DNA from: Salvia splendens
Lineage: Eukaryota; Streptophyta; Magnoliopsida; Lamiales; Lamiaceae
Length of the DNA: 64,000 nucleotides
Assembly (NCBI RefSeq): GCF_004379255.2
Contig: NC_056035.1
Coordinates: 16,203,902-16,267,901, forward strand
Reading direction: 5' to 3'
The translations under genes and the position numbers were made by a program. The notes beneath the pieces were generated by a model. It did not search any database. It saw nothing but the letters and a program-made list of their open reading frames with translations, and was not told the origin of the DNA. Below, in pieces: positions 34,164 through 47,306 of this stretch; within the stretch, counting starts at the first letter, position 1, and every line of letters begins with the position of its first letter.

Positions 34164-35888
34164 TTCCTTCCTCACCTTCAATTTCCCCTATCCTTAATAT
34201 CCTTATCTCATGCCCTACTAAAACAATAAAATGGTAAATAAATATTTTAGAAAAGTGAATTCCAGGAACTTGAAAGAGCTAAACCGTGACAATCAATATG
34301 TGCTTTGCATGTCATTATCTCTCCTTTTTGTTAACTAGTACTCTGCACATGCAATTTAACTGTTTAAGATCTTTCTCTTGATAACTTGCACTATGATGGT
34401 CAGCTCCGAGAATGTTTCATCTAGAAGAGATCCGGCATCATAAAAGAAGAAAGGTGCGGAGTTCATATATTAGCAGTTTATGTTTCTTTCTTTTCTTCTT
34501 GATTTGGACTAAAAGTGTATCACATCAAGTATTTGAAAACATTATGTTTGATGATTTTGTTTTCATGTTAGGTTTTAATGCATGCCATGTCAGACTACGA
34601 AACTTGTTGTGAGGGTAGCCCACATGCTCAAAGGTATGGCATGGGGAAAGGCCCAATGACTACACATGGTGGCCCAGGAAAGAAATATGGCATGGGGAAA
34701 GGTTTAATGAATAAAGACAGTGTTCGAAGACATAAATATGGAATCGGGAAAGGTTTGGTGATATGTACAAATCCTGGTTCAAGAGATTCTGAATACAGTT
34801 CCTGTAGTAGTGGAAGTGTCATTCAGAAGAAAAAGAAACAAGTGCAGCCAAAGGAGTCTATTCTGGTTTGATCCCCAGTCCTCTGTTTCAGTTATTTGGC
34901 TAACTGAATGCACACAACTATTACCCCTATCAAATTTGACACTTTCTCTTATTTGTAATTGAAATTTAATCATGCTGTTCCTTGTGTAGAAAAAATTGGC
35001 AAACAGAGAAAGGGCTAGGAAGGCTGCATTGAGATGTAGAAAGGTGATGTTTGCCTCAGCTGTTTTAATTATACTTTGGTTCGAGATTTTATGAACGTTT
35101 TGCTTGGCACGATATAAATGTAGGTGGTGGAACCCCAGAAAATCCAGAAGCGGAAGAAGCCTCGCAAGGATAAATGTGAACTTGCTCTTGAAGATGTGAA
35201 GTGTATAGAGAACACAGAATTTGAGATGTTACTAGATGATGAGGAACTGGAGCTTAGAGAATTACAAGTAGGACCCAATCCGTTATCTTGTTCTACTCAT
35301 TTTACAACCAGTGGTTCTCATGGTTGTTCCCTTTGCAAAGGTCCATTCCACTCTTTACCTTACTTTCGTAATTCTTTTGTTGTTCCTGTGTGAAATATTG
35401 TTTCTGTTTTAGTACATGAACTTACTGGCAGGACTCGTGGGCACTCTAACTAAACCTCTTAATAATGTTCTGTATGTTGACAGACTTGCTTCCCAAATTT
35501 CCTCCAAGTTCTGTTGCAATGAAGCTACCTTTGTCAGTACAACCATGGGCTTCCTCCCCAGAATTAGTAAACAAACTCTTTAAGGTATTTGAACAGGTCT
35601 TTGTAATATGATAATGCATAGAGCTGCTCTAGATGCAGACTGAGTGGATATTAATTTCAGTTATAAGAAATTTTATTTTCACTCTATATTCCTATATGGG
35701 GTCTCATAACATTGTTTCAATGGACCTTGTGCAATAAAAGATACACAAAACTCCCACTTGTTCAACTTCTGCTGAAATCTCTTTCTGGTTCAAATCGACA
35801 TATATAAACATGATTGAGGAAATATATGTGCTTTTTGTTTCCGATTGTATTGATAGTATCTGTACTTTTACTATCTTCTGATATTTGT

Positions 35889-36120
35889 ACTCCCTTCATC
35901 CCATAAAAATATGTGCACTTTCCATTTTCGTCCGTCCCACAAAAATATGTGCATTTCATTTTTAGAAAGTTATCCCAATTTATTACCCCTATACATCAAC
36001 TTATTTACAACTTATACCACCATTAAACACTACCAATAACGTGGGTCCCACTATCCACTACCACTAATGTAACTACCCTTCTCCTCCTCTCTCTTACTTT
36101 ACCAATTTTGTCTTAATTTC
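35889..36120. mobile_element. Partial Stowaway-like MITE in an RLT3 intron
   Basis: Begins TACTCCCTTCATCCCATAAAAAT, with an internal TCCGTCCCACAAAAATATGTGC restatement, resembling the common plant CTCCCTCCGTCCC-type Tc1/mariner MITEs. The mirrored right end is not evident, so it is probably truncated. Confidence 0.5.
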
Positions 36121-39100
36121 CGTGCCATATCAATTGTCCATGTTAGGTAGCATATTTTGTGTTCGTTCTTCAAAGTTGTTTTCTAATGGAATTTCCTATA
36201 CGATGAAGTTCAATCTCGTTCAGGTAATAAAAGAAAAGTTGGAATTTGGGGAGCTTTATAAAATTGATTCTAACCTAGTTCTCAGTATCTACGATTGTTT
36301 GATAATAGTCCAATATCCCCATAGTTCAGCTATTTTTAACTACAAACACCTATTACCGGGAAACAACACTGACATTCTTTTCAGACTTTTGCATGCTTCT
36401 CTGTAGGATGTCTTTCAGGAGTTTTGTAGATATGCATATATGCGTGCAATTGTATATGCTACAGTTGATGCCTTGAAGGAAACTTTTATAATCTTGATCC
36501 ACCAGGCTAGTTGTTTAGGTACCTTTAAATTTCATTGATATTCCTTCAAACATGTGCCTTGTCGCGGTTAATATAGCAATGATTACTTTGTCATTGATCA
36601 CCTAGAAAATGCGTTAACTAAAGGAATTTGTATTTCATGTTGCTGTTTTAACCTTCTAAACTTTGGTGATTTTGCAGCTTGAACATCATGGTGTATAGTT
36701 TGGAGTTCTGGCAGAAGTCACTGAACCTACTGACATGGATAGAAATATTATGTCAGGTGTTGACTGCAGCTGGTTTTTGTTCTAAGCTTAATATGACAAG
36801 AAAAGCAGCATGCTGTAAGGTATTCAATTTCTTAATAAGCATCATTTTTGTTTCTGTTTTGTAGTCTCTCATGTAAGCTTCAAGTTTTGTTTTATCAAAA
36901 GATAACAGCACGAGAATCCCCATTCTTTCTGTGTGAGACAAAACCTATATACAGAATGTGTAATGTGTCCTATAGTTTGTAAGAAGAACTACTGTTCCTT
37001 GTGCAATGAATGTCTAGCTTTTGTAGCTTGTGTTTTGTTTTGTAAGCAAGATCCTTGACTGATCCAGTTGGTAAGGGACACATTATGTGATGCAACAAAT
37101 TTATTGTGTTTGTTTCTTGTTTTCTAGGAAGGCAATGTCATGGATAAGTACGGCTTAAGTCCGCGGACATTGAAGGGAGAATTATTCAGTATTTTGTTGA
37201 CCCAAGGAAGTAATGGATTGGAAGTCTCTGAGTTGGCAAAATCTTCAAGTGTAAGTCCGTACTATATACAAGAAATTTTACAACATCCTACTGGGAAAAA
37301 GAAAGAAATAAATTTACAGCAACTTCAAATATTCATAGGTAGAACTTGGCTGTGAATTTACTTTTTCCATAGATTGTTGATTTAAACCTCACCGATACAT
37401 TCCAAAACTTGGAGAATTTGATTATCTCAGCTCTCTCCAATGATATAACATTGTTTGAAAGGATTTCCTTGTCTGGATATTGTTTGCGGATACATACTGT
37501 TGAAAAGGAATCTGCAGATTTTCCATCTGATTCTGAGGATTTAGGGTGCGGAGATGACGTTTCTGAAGTTACTGGTGGAAATTATGCAAGTGATTCTGAC
37601 TACGAGTCCAGGGATACAAGTCTCTCCAAAAGTGATGCTAGTAAATCACATACTAACCTTCTGACTGTATACAATGAGATTGATGAGAGCCATCCTGGTG
37701 AACTGTGGCTACTAGGACTGATGGAGGGTGAATACTCAGACTTAAGCATCGATGAGAAGCTCAATGCCTTGACAGCATTGATTGATCTAATTGGTGCTGG
37801 ATTCAGCATCGGAATGGAGGTAGTCCCTGTTATTGTGTAACTATCCTTTTATCCTTTATGAAGTTATCATTAATTATTATGGGCATAGGAAAACTTCCTT
37901 TTCCCTCTGCCTTTTATGGTTGCTGTCTCCCTCAAAAGGGCAGGCTTTTGAAACTTATAATAGAAATCACAGGCATTATTACATTAAAGATTTGTACAAA
38001 AAATAATCAAGACAGGAAAAAGTTACATGCTTTGTGGTATTCTTGTCAGTTTGTGTTTCCCTGGTGTTATAGATGGTACAGTAATATTTGGCCTCCTGCT
38101 TGTTATAAACAAGTCATTCTAGCTTCTTATATGTATACTTATATAATATTGAACTTCACTAGAGATCTATTCAAATTATTGATGTTTCATTTGGATATTA
38201 TCCAGGTCCCCTTGACCTCAAGTGCAGAATGTCCTCCAAATATCAATCGTTATGGTTGTGGTGCTAAATTAAAGAGATCAATGGTCAAATCTGTGCCACT
38301 AGGAAGTTGTGATTTGCAAAGATCTAGTGGACTCGACATAAATACACCAGAACCAATTGATTCCTTGGTTCTCATGTCAAAGATTGATGGCATGGAGAAA
38401 CAGATGAATATGAAAAACATTGCAGACCAAACGGAAGCAGATGAATTTTTACACCCTATGCAGTCAATATACCTTGGCTCTGATCGCAGGTACAATAGAT
38501 ACTATTCTTGGGCCCTTGTGATGAATTTGATCCTGGACACAGGAGAATTTATTTTGAGTCTTCAGAAGATGGCCACTGGGAGATGATTGACACTAAAGAG
38601 GTCCACTGATGACTTCTCTTAAAAACATTTAGTCCACTGTTTGTTGATCATGGTACTCACTACCCTTCTCTTTTGTAGGCTTTGCATTCTTTGCTTGTCT
38701 ACTTTGGACCAAAGGAGTGCTCGGGAGGCTCGCCTTCTAGCTTCATTGGAACAACGAGAAGCAATTCTGAACCAAATGATGTCCAGTGCACCAACTGGTA
38801 GTGAAAATAGTCATCTGCCCCAGCCTGAATATAGCTCCTAACCAGTGTCTGACGTAGACAACCGCTCGAGCTTGGGGGAAATGCAAAATGAACTTCCTGC
38901 TTCTATTGACATTGCAGTTGTAGAAGCTGGGATAAAAGGAGAAAAGCTTTTTGAAAACTATGACAATTCCCAAGCTTTTGATGCCCAGATATGGAAGTCA
39001 TTTTACTCAGAACTCAACAGTGTTAAAAATGGACAGAAGGCATACCTTGACTCACTCAGAAGATGTGATCGATGCCAGGACCTCTACTGGAGAGACGAAA

Positions 39101-39605
39101 AGCATTGTAGATTCTGTCATATGACATTTGAGCTTGATTTTGATATAGAGGAAAGATATGCTATTCATTCCGTAACTTGCCAGGCAAAGATTAATGTTAG
39201 AAGATGCCGAAGGCAGAAAGTTCTACCTTCGCAACTGCAGGCACTCAAAGCTGCAATCTATGCGATTGAGGTTGGTCGTCATGACTAAAATGTTTTCTGC
39301 TCATAGCATTGGTACAACGAGAAAATATGTTTTCCTCGAGTTAGTTTTTGTGCCAACTGCTGACAGATATGTTGCAGTTTTTCATATGCATATTTGACTG
39401 GTTAACACCTATTCCTTTTTTGGAATGCTTGCATAACTGATCATATTTCCTAATGGAATTTATTATGTTACTTTTTTAGATGGATGAACGATTAAGAAAG
39501 GCATAGTGATCCTGTTAATAGATGGAAATTCATGTTTTTTGATTCTTATAACGACTTGTTTAGATTTATATGTGATAGTGTGTTCAACTTCTTACAGTTA
39601 GCTAT

Positions 39606-40996
39606 TGATGTGTAATTTTTTGAACTTTTATATTAATGGATTAAGAACACACAAGTTTAATAAATTAGCTCTAAAATTACAACTTTCTGCAAGAGTACAG
39701 ATGCAGTTGTAGTAAAAGAGTGTCGAACCACAGGGAGGCGTAGATTATTTAATAAGAATTGACAAGATTAATAAACTAAATTTAAGAACTAAAGTGCGAA
39801 AACGGAGAAACTCGAGAGAAAAAGACATTGCTCCTAACAACATTCGGATGAATCACTATTATATTGATTTTATATTCACATTCATAAGCTATTGAGAACA
39901 ATGATCAATTTTACACTCTAAAAGTACTGAACATACTTAAAGAATTATAGTACTAATGCTAGCTGAACACATAGCCAAAAGTACCTACTCGTTAGACTAA
40001 TATTCATGCGGAAGCGCGGTAAATATTAGACTAACTTCTCAAATCCAACAAAAATTATGGTTAGCTGAACACTTAACACATAACACCTTCACATCAAACT
40101 AAACTCCCACGGAAGCGTAGTAAGTATTAATTCAACTTCGAAGACTTTTTTACATCAATATTCACTTGTACATTTATCTCTGAACAAGATAAAATTAACA
40201 AGTTCTTCATCTAAGTTTTCATCCAATTTCCAAGTTAAAGAGACATTAGAAAGAGGCAATTAATATACTACATTTGATGCATCAAACATAGCATAAATAA
40301 AATCCGAACCATAGACGAAAACCAAAGCAAATGAGTAAATATATAATCTCTACAATAAATTCATCCTACTAGCGTTAGGAGCAATGAAGACAAATTAGCC
40401 ACACATGCTAAAGAAGAAAAACCGTAGAGTTAATGGTGTTCTTCGATGGCCGGTGATAGTCCTTCTCCGAGGTGATGAAGATTGGATGTGGAATCCTCCT
40501 TTCTTCCTTCTTTTTTCCTCTCCAATTTCGTCCCTCCAAAAAAACGTCACACCCCTGACACCTCAACCCCATCTAATTAATTCTGCCACGCCCCACATCA
40601 CTCTCTCTCTCCCACCTTTTTCTCTCTCCCACAACTGCCTTTTTTCTCCCTGACACCTTTTTTCTTCCTTTTCACTATTTTCTTCCATCATTAATGCTCC
40701 CATCAACTGTCGAGAGAACGGCCAAATTGCGGTTGACGCTCCGAAACGCCCGACCGGGCGAAATCAAAAGATAGAAACGCCCGACCGGGCGAACTCTCTG
40801 GACTCCTCATGCGTAACTGAAAACGCCCGACCGGGCAAAGTCTCTGGATTCCGAAAGCCTTCTCAGCTGTGCATTTCCGACGAATTTCCAGCTTCTAACT
40901 CCCAAAACTACACTCAAAGCACGACTTGGTGAGTTATAATTAACATAGAAATGTTTAGTCTACGGGGGAAAAGTATAGGAAATATGCTTCGCATCA
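39606..40996 (-). repeat. LTR copy A (minus-strand 3' LTR)
   Basis: 1,391 bp. On the minus strand it begins TGATGCGAAGCATA and ends ACACATCA. It contains three near-palindromes CGCCCGACCGGGCG at 40747-40760, 40778-40791 and 40824-40836 (the last ends in a). Open frames inside are not conserved genes. Confidence 0.93.
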
Positions 40997-42760
40997 AATA
41001 CCCCCAAACTTAAGCTCTTGCTCGCCCCGAGTAAGATACACTTTAAGCACAAAAACTCAACCAAGTATAACCCGCAAAGAGATTTTCATCAACAAGAATC
41101 ATGTAGGGACGTGAGTGACAAGATCTAAACCCCCGACATTTCCAATCGAGATTTCCCACTCTCAAGAACAATCACTCATCCCCCTAGAACTTCAAGTCAA
41201 GATGCACTTCAAAGTAAGTCCGAGCATACGATCAAACAACTCAAACCGTCATCATTGACTCATCAAGCACTACTAATCACATAGACTCACAGATTTCAAA
41301 CCGAACTTCTTTAACTCTACCAAGCTATTTACACACATCCACAAACATCAACGATTAGGTCCAAGGTCTTATTTCAAGGTTGTAATGTGGCTAGGGATGA
41401 GGTAGGATAAGTATGGATAGTGAGCTCAAAGGCTACACATTTGAGTGCCAAATTCTTTCCTCCTACAACTTCCTTCCAAAGATCAAACAACAAAAAATTA
41501 CAACCCAACTCTCACTCCCCCAAACTTGAGATCAATTCTAGACAAGATCACAAATTGCAACAAATAGAAGCTCTCTCTTTATTTCACAAACTCTTTTTTT
41601 TAGATAAGACCTCGACTTTTGCAAATATGGAGGTCGTCTTTTTCTTTTTCTCTTTTTTTAAGAACTTCATTCTTTTCACCTGTACATTACATCAAGTCTA
41701 AAAAAAGTCTACACTTTACAATTCACCACCCAACACTCAAAACTCAAATCACCAAAGCTCAAACTTGTTTTTAGCACCCAAATAGTAGCAAGGTCTATTG
41801 ATGAGGCTAAAATGAGGCTTATTTAAGTAGCTAAGTGATTGGCTAAGTGTTTACACAAATTATAGGAAATTAAGCTCAAAGTGGCTTCTAGGGGATCATG
41901 TATAGGACTAGGCATGTGATCATTTGGCCATAAAGTTCATCCTAGTGCCTTATCCTCCCATATCGTTGACACAAATGAATACAAGCACGCAACTCGATAA
42001 AGCAAATCAATTCAAGATAATTTCCACAAGACATATGACTTTCATACTCTCCTCAACTCAAGAAATCGGATGTAATCACAACATGCTCTTTCAAATAAAT
42101 TCATGCACAGATTCTATCCATCCTAAGCTTCAAAGATCAAGTAAGATCAAGCAAGATTTCCCAACCAGAAAGTCGAAGATCTAGCATACACCCGTCAATT
42201 ACATGATTCAAAACACTTTTATCATACAATACACCCAAAAAACATGCATAATGCATAAAAATCATTCACAATCCCCCCACACTTGAATGCTACATTGTCC
42301 TCAATGTATGCAAAGAAGAACATATAAAGTAAAGGGAAAGAAGACTCCCCCAAACTTGGCGTGATATCCAAAGTGCATTCGGGTGGGTGGGTGGGTGAGT
42401 GTATTTTCCTTTGTAGGTGTGCTTCCCCATAAGCTCGAATGTGAATCCTATCTCCACGTTGCTCCTACAAAAAGAAAAATTAAAACAACAAAAAAAAACA
42501 AAATACTCAATTCATAAAAATACATCGAAGGAAAGAATTGAGCGAACAAAACCCTCGATTTATTAAGAGAGAAAAAAAAACTAAAAACTCATTGGGTTGC
42601 CTCCCAACTAGCGCCTTTGTTTAAAGTCGTTGGCTCGACTTAGTCTTCTAGCTACAACTCTGAAACAAAAAATAAAATGTTAGAAAACTATACAAAAATA
42701 AAAACAAAAAGAATCCTAAATTAAATAACCAGTTGCCTCCCCGGCAACGGCGCCAAAACT
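40997..42760 (-). other. Non-coding internal region 1 with primer site and purine tract
   Basis: On the minus strand the primer-binding site TGGCGCCGTTGCCGGGGA lies at 42755-42738, five bases from LTR B; this is the site typical of Tat/Athila-type Gypsy elements. A purine tract (AGTTTGGGGGTATT) abuts LTR A at about 41010-40997. Between them there is no domain; short frames such as 41420-41701 and 41924-42184 look random. Confidence 0.85.
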
Positions 42761-44151
42761 TGATGTGTAATTTTTTGAACTTTTATATTAATGGATTAAG
42801 AACACACAAGTTTAATAAATTAGCTCTAAAATTACAACTTTCTGCAAGAGTACAGATGCAGTTGTAGTAAAAGAGTGTCGAACCACAGGGAGGCGTAGAT
42901 TATTTAATAAGAATTGACAAGATTAATAAACTAAATTTAAGAACTAAAGTGCGAAAACGGAGAAACTCGAGAGAAAAAGACATTGCTCCTAACAACATTC
43001 GGATGAATCACTATTATATTGATTTTATATTCACATTCATAAGCTATTGAGAACAATGATCAATTTTACACTCTAAAAGTACTGAACATACTTAAAGAAT
43101 TATAGTACTAATGCTAGCTGAACACATAGCCAAAAGTACCTACTCGTTAGACTAATATTCATGCGGAAGCGCGGTAAATATTAGACTAACTTCTCAAATC
43201 CAACAAAAATTATGGTTAGCTGAACACTTAACACATAACACCTTCACATCAAACTAAACTCCCACGGAAGCGTAGTAAGTATTAATTCAACTTCGAAGAC
43301 TTTTTTACATCAATATTCACTTGTACATTTATCTCTGAACAAGATAAAATTAACAAGTTCTTCATCTAAGTTTTCATCCAATTTCCAAGTTAAAGAGACA
43401 TTAGAAAGAGGCAATTAATATACTACATTTGATGCATCAAACATAGCATAAATAAAATCCGAACCATAGACGAAAACCAAAGCAAATGAGTAAATATATA
43501 ATCTCTACAATAAATTCATCCTACTAGCGTTAGGAGCAATGAAGACAAATTAGCCACACATGCTAAAGAAGAAAAACCGTAGAGTTAATGGTGTTCTTCG
43601 ATGGCCGGTGATAGTCCTTCTCCGAGGTGATGAAGATTGGATGTGGAATCCTCCTTTCTTCCTTCTTTTTTCCTCTCCAATTTCGTCCCTCCAAAAAAAC
43701 GTCACACCCCTGACACCTCAACCCCATCTAATTAATTCTGCCACGCCCCACATCACTCTCTCTCTCCCACCTTTTTCTCTCTCCCACAACTGCCTTTTTT
43801 CTCCCTGACACCTTTTTTCTTCCTTTTCACTATTTTCTTCCATCATTAATGCTCCCATCAACTGTCGAGAGAACGGCCAAATTGCGGTTGACGCTCCGAA
43901 ACGCCCGACCGGGCGAAATCAAAAGATAGAAACGCCCGACCGGGCGAACTCTCTGGACTCCTCATGCGTAACTGAAAACGCCCGACCGGGCAAAGTCTCT
44001 GGATTCCGAAAGCCTTCTCAGCTGTGCATTTCCGACGAATTTCCAGCTTCTAACTCCCAAAACTACACTCAAAGCACGACTTGGTGAGTTATAATTAACA
44101 TAGAAATGTTTAGTCTACGGGGGAAAAGTATAGGAAATATGCTTCGCATCA
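42761..44151 (-). repeat. LTR copy B, shared by both units
   Basis: Identical by eye to copy A, offset by 3,155 bp. It serves as the right border of unit 1 and the left border of unit 2, with no target duplication on either side. Confidence 0.93.
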
Positions 44152-45915
44152 AATACCCCCAAACTTAAGCTCTTGCTCGCCCCGAGTAAGATACACTTTA
44201 AGCACAAAAACTCAACCAAGTATAACCCGCAAAGAGATTTTCATCAACAAGAATCATGTAGGGACGTGAGTGACAAGATCTAAACCCCCGACATTTCCAA
44301 TCGAGATTTCCCACTCTCAAGAACAATCACTCATCCCCCTAGAACTTCAAGTCAAGATGCACTTCAAAGTAAGTCCGAGCATACGATCAAACAACTCAAA
44401 CCGTCATCATTGACTCATCAAGCACTACTAATCACATAGACTCACAGATTTCAAACCGAACTTCTTTAACTCTACCAAGCTATTTACACACATCCACAAA
44501 CATCAACGATTAGGTCCAAGGTCTTATTTCAAGGTTGTAATGTGGCTAGGGATGAGGTAGGATAAGTATGGATAGTGAGCTCAAAGGCTACACATTTGAG
44601 TGCCAAATTCTTTCCTCCTACAACTTCCTTCCAAAGATCAAACAACAAAAAATTACAACCCAACTCTCACTCCCCCAAACTTGAGATCAATTCTAGACAA
44701 GATCACAAATTGCAACAAATAGAAGCTCTCTCTTTATTTCACAAACTCTTTTTTTTAGATAAGACCTCGACTTTTGCAAATATGGAGGTCGTCTTTTTCT
44801 TTTTCTCTTTTTTTAAGAACTTCATTCTTTTCACCTGTACATTACATCAAGTCTAAAAAAAGTCTACACTTTACAATTCACCACCCAACACTCAAAACTC
44901 AAATCACCAAAGCTCAAACTTGTTTTTAGCACCCAAATAGTAGCAAGGTCTATTGATGAGGCTAAAATGAGGCTTATTTAAGTAGCTAAGTGATTGGCTA
45001 AGTGTTTACACAAATTATAGGAAATTAAGCTCAAAGTGGCTTCTAGGGGATCATGTATAGGACTAGGCATGTGATCATTTGGCCATAAAGTTCATCCTAG
45101 TGCCTTATCCTCCCATATCGTTGACACAAATGAATACAAGCACGCAACTCGATAAAGCAAATCAATTCAAGATAATTTCCACAAGACATATGACTTTCAT
45201 ACTCTCCTCAACTCAAGAAATCGGATGTAATCACAACATGCTCTTTCAAATAAATTCATGCACAGATTCTATCCATCCTAAGCTTCAAAGATCAAGTAAG
45301 ATCAAGCAAGATTTCCCAACCAGAAAGTCGAAGATCTAGCATACACCCGTCAATTACATGATTCAAAACACTTTTATCATACAATACACCCAAAAAACAT
45401 GCATAATGCATAAAAATCATTCACAATCCCCCCACACTTGAATGCTACATTGTCCTCAATGTATGCAAAGAAGAACATATAAAGTAAAGGGAAAGAAGAC
45501 TCCCCCAAACTTGGCGTGATATCCAAAGTGCATTCGGGTGGGTGGGTGGGTGAGTGTATTTTCCTTTGTAGGTGTGCTTCCCCATAAGCTCGAATGTGAA
45601 TCCTATCTCCACGTTGCTCCTACAAAAAGAAAAATTAAAACAACAAAAAAAAACAAAATACTCAATTCATAAAAATACATCGAAGGAAAGAATTGAGCGA
45701 ACAAAACCCTCGATTTATTAAGAGAGAAAAAAAAACTAAAAACTCATTGGGTTGCCTCCCAACTAGCGCCTTTGTTTAAAGTCGTTGGCTCGACTTAGTC
45801 TTCTAGCTACAACTCTGAAACAAAAAATAAAATGTTAGAAAACTATACAAAAATAAAAACAAAAAGAATCCTAAATTAAATAACCAGTTGCCTCCCCGGC
45901 AACGGCGCCAAAACT
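44152..45915 (-). other. Non-coding internal region 2
   Basis: A second copy of the internal region, with the primer site at 45910-45893. No differences from internal region 1 were noticed by eye. Confidence 0.85.
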
Positions 45916-47306
45916 TGATGTGTAATTTTTTGAACTTTTATATTAATGGATTAAGAACACACAAGTTTAATAAATTAGCTCTAAAATTACAACTTTCTGC
46001 AAGAGTACAGATGCAGTTGTAGTAAAAGAGTGTCGAACCACAGGGAGGCGTAGATTATTTAATAAGAATTGACAAGATTAATAAACTAAATTTAAGAACT
46101 AAAGTGCGAAAACGGAGAAACTCGAGAGAAAAAGACATTGCTCCTAACAACATTCGGATGAATCACTATTATATTGATTTTATATTCACATTCATAAGCT
46201 ATTGAGAACAATGATCAATTTTACACTCTAAAAGTACTGAACATACTTAAAGAATTATAGTACTAATGCTAGCTGAACACATAGCCAAAAGTACCTACTC
46301 GTTAGACTAATATTCATGCGGAAGCGCGGTAAATATTAGACTAACTTCTCAAATCCAACAAAAATTATGGTTAGCTGAACACTTAACACATAACACCTTC
46401 ACATCAAACTAAACTCCCACGGAAGCGTAGTAAGTATTAATTCAACTTCGAAGACTTTTTTACATCAATATTCACTTGTACATTTATCTCTGAACAAGAT
46501 AAAATTAACAAGTTCTTCATCTAAGTTTTCATCCAATTTCCAAGTTAAAGAGACATTAGAAAGAGGCAATTAATATACTACATTTGATGCATCAAACATA
46601 GCATAAATAAAATCCGAACCATAGACGAAAACCAAAGCAAATGAGTAAATATATAATCTCTACAATAAATTCATCCTACTAGCGTTAGGAGCAATGAAGA
46701 CAAATTAGCCACACATGCTAAAGAAGAAAAACCGTAGAGTTAATGGTGTTCTTCGATGGCCGGTGATAGTCCTTCTCCGAGGTGATGAAGATTGGATGTG
46801 GAATCCTCCTTTCTTCCTTCTTTTTTCCTCTCCAATTTCGTCCCTCCAAAAAAACGTCACACCCCTGACACCTCAACCCCATCTAATTAATTCTGCCACG
46901 CCCCACATCACTCTCTCTCTCCCACCTTTTTCTCTCTCCCACAACTGCCTTTTTTCTCCCTGACACCTTTTTTCTTCCTTTTCACTATTTTCTTCCATCA
47001 TTAATGCTCCCATCAACTGTCGAGAGAACGGCCAAATTGCGGTTGACGCTCCGAAACGCCCGACCGGGCGAAATCAAAAGATAGAAACGCCCGACCGGGC
47101 GAACTCTCTGGACTCCTCATGCGTAACTGAAAACGCCCGACCGGGCAAAGTCTCTGGATTCCGAAAGCCTTCTCAGCTGTGCATTTCCGACGAATTTCCA
47201 GCTTCTAACTCCCAAAACTACACTCAAAGCACGACTTGGTGAGTTATAATTAACATAGAAATGTTTAGTCTACGGGGGAAAAGTATAGGAAATATGCTTC
47301 GCATCA
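45916..47306 (-). repeat. LTR copy C (minus-strand 5' LTR)
   Basis: Matches copies A and B and ends GCATCA, directly before the second GCTAT and the resumed RLT3 exon (CCAGAACATGCC). Confidence 0.93.

Larger units (their letters stand above)
39606..47306 (-). mobile_element. Tandem LTR retroelement: three LTRs and two internal regions in an RLT3 exon
   Basis: A 3,155-bp unit (LTR plus internal) is repeated and closed by a third LTR. LTRs: 39606-40996, 42761-44151, 45916-47306; internals: 40997-42760 and 44152-45915. The 5-bp duplication GCTAT flanks the whole array (39601-39605 and 47307-47311), and none separates the units, so this is one locus expanded after, or as, a single insertion. Orientation is minus, set by the primer site and purine tract. 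The copies look identical by eye, including every frame in them. The internal region is only 1,764 bp and has no gag or pol, so the element is a non-autonomous LARD/TRIM-like derivative. Confidence 0.92.

Noticed and set aside
36170..36480. Candidate continuation of the RLT3 DDT domain
   Set aside because: Possible splice sites exist, but the translated sequence has stops and no convincing similarity; left as an unresolved gap.
40747..40836. CRISPR-like repeat array
   Set aside because: Only three short palindromes at uneven spacing inside a plant LTR; not a CRISPR structure.
40405..42184. Open frames of 82, 93 and 86 codons, some repeated exactly at +3,155 and +6,310
   Set aside because: They are repeated only because the retroelement unit is repeated; they contain poly-Pro/Ser/Phe low-complexity sequence and no domain.
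42738..42755. Could be mistaken for a tRNA or conserved regulatory hairpin
   Set aside because: Its position five bases from an LTR end and its sequence identify it as a retroelement primer-binding site.
39606..47306. Three separate retroelement insertions
   Set aside because: Only one pair of GCTAT duplications exists, at the outer ends; LTRs are shared between units.
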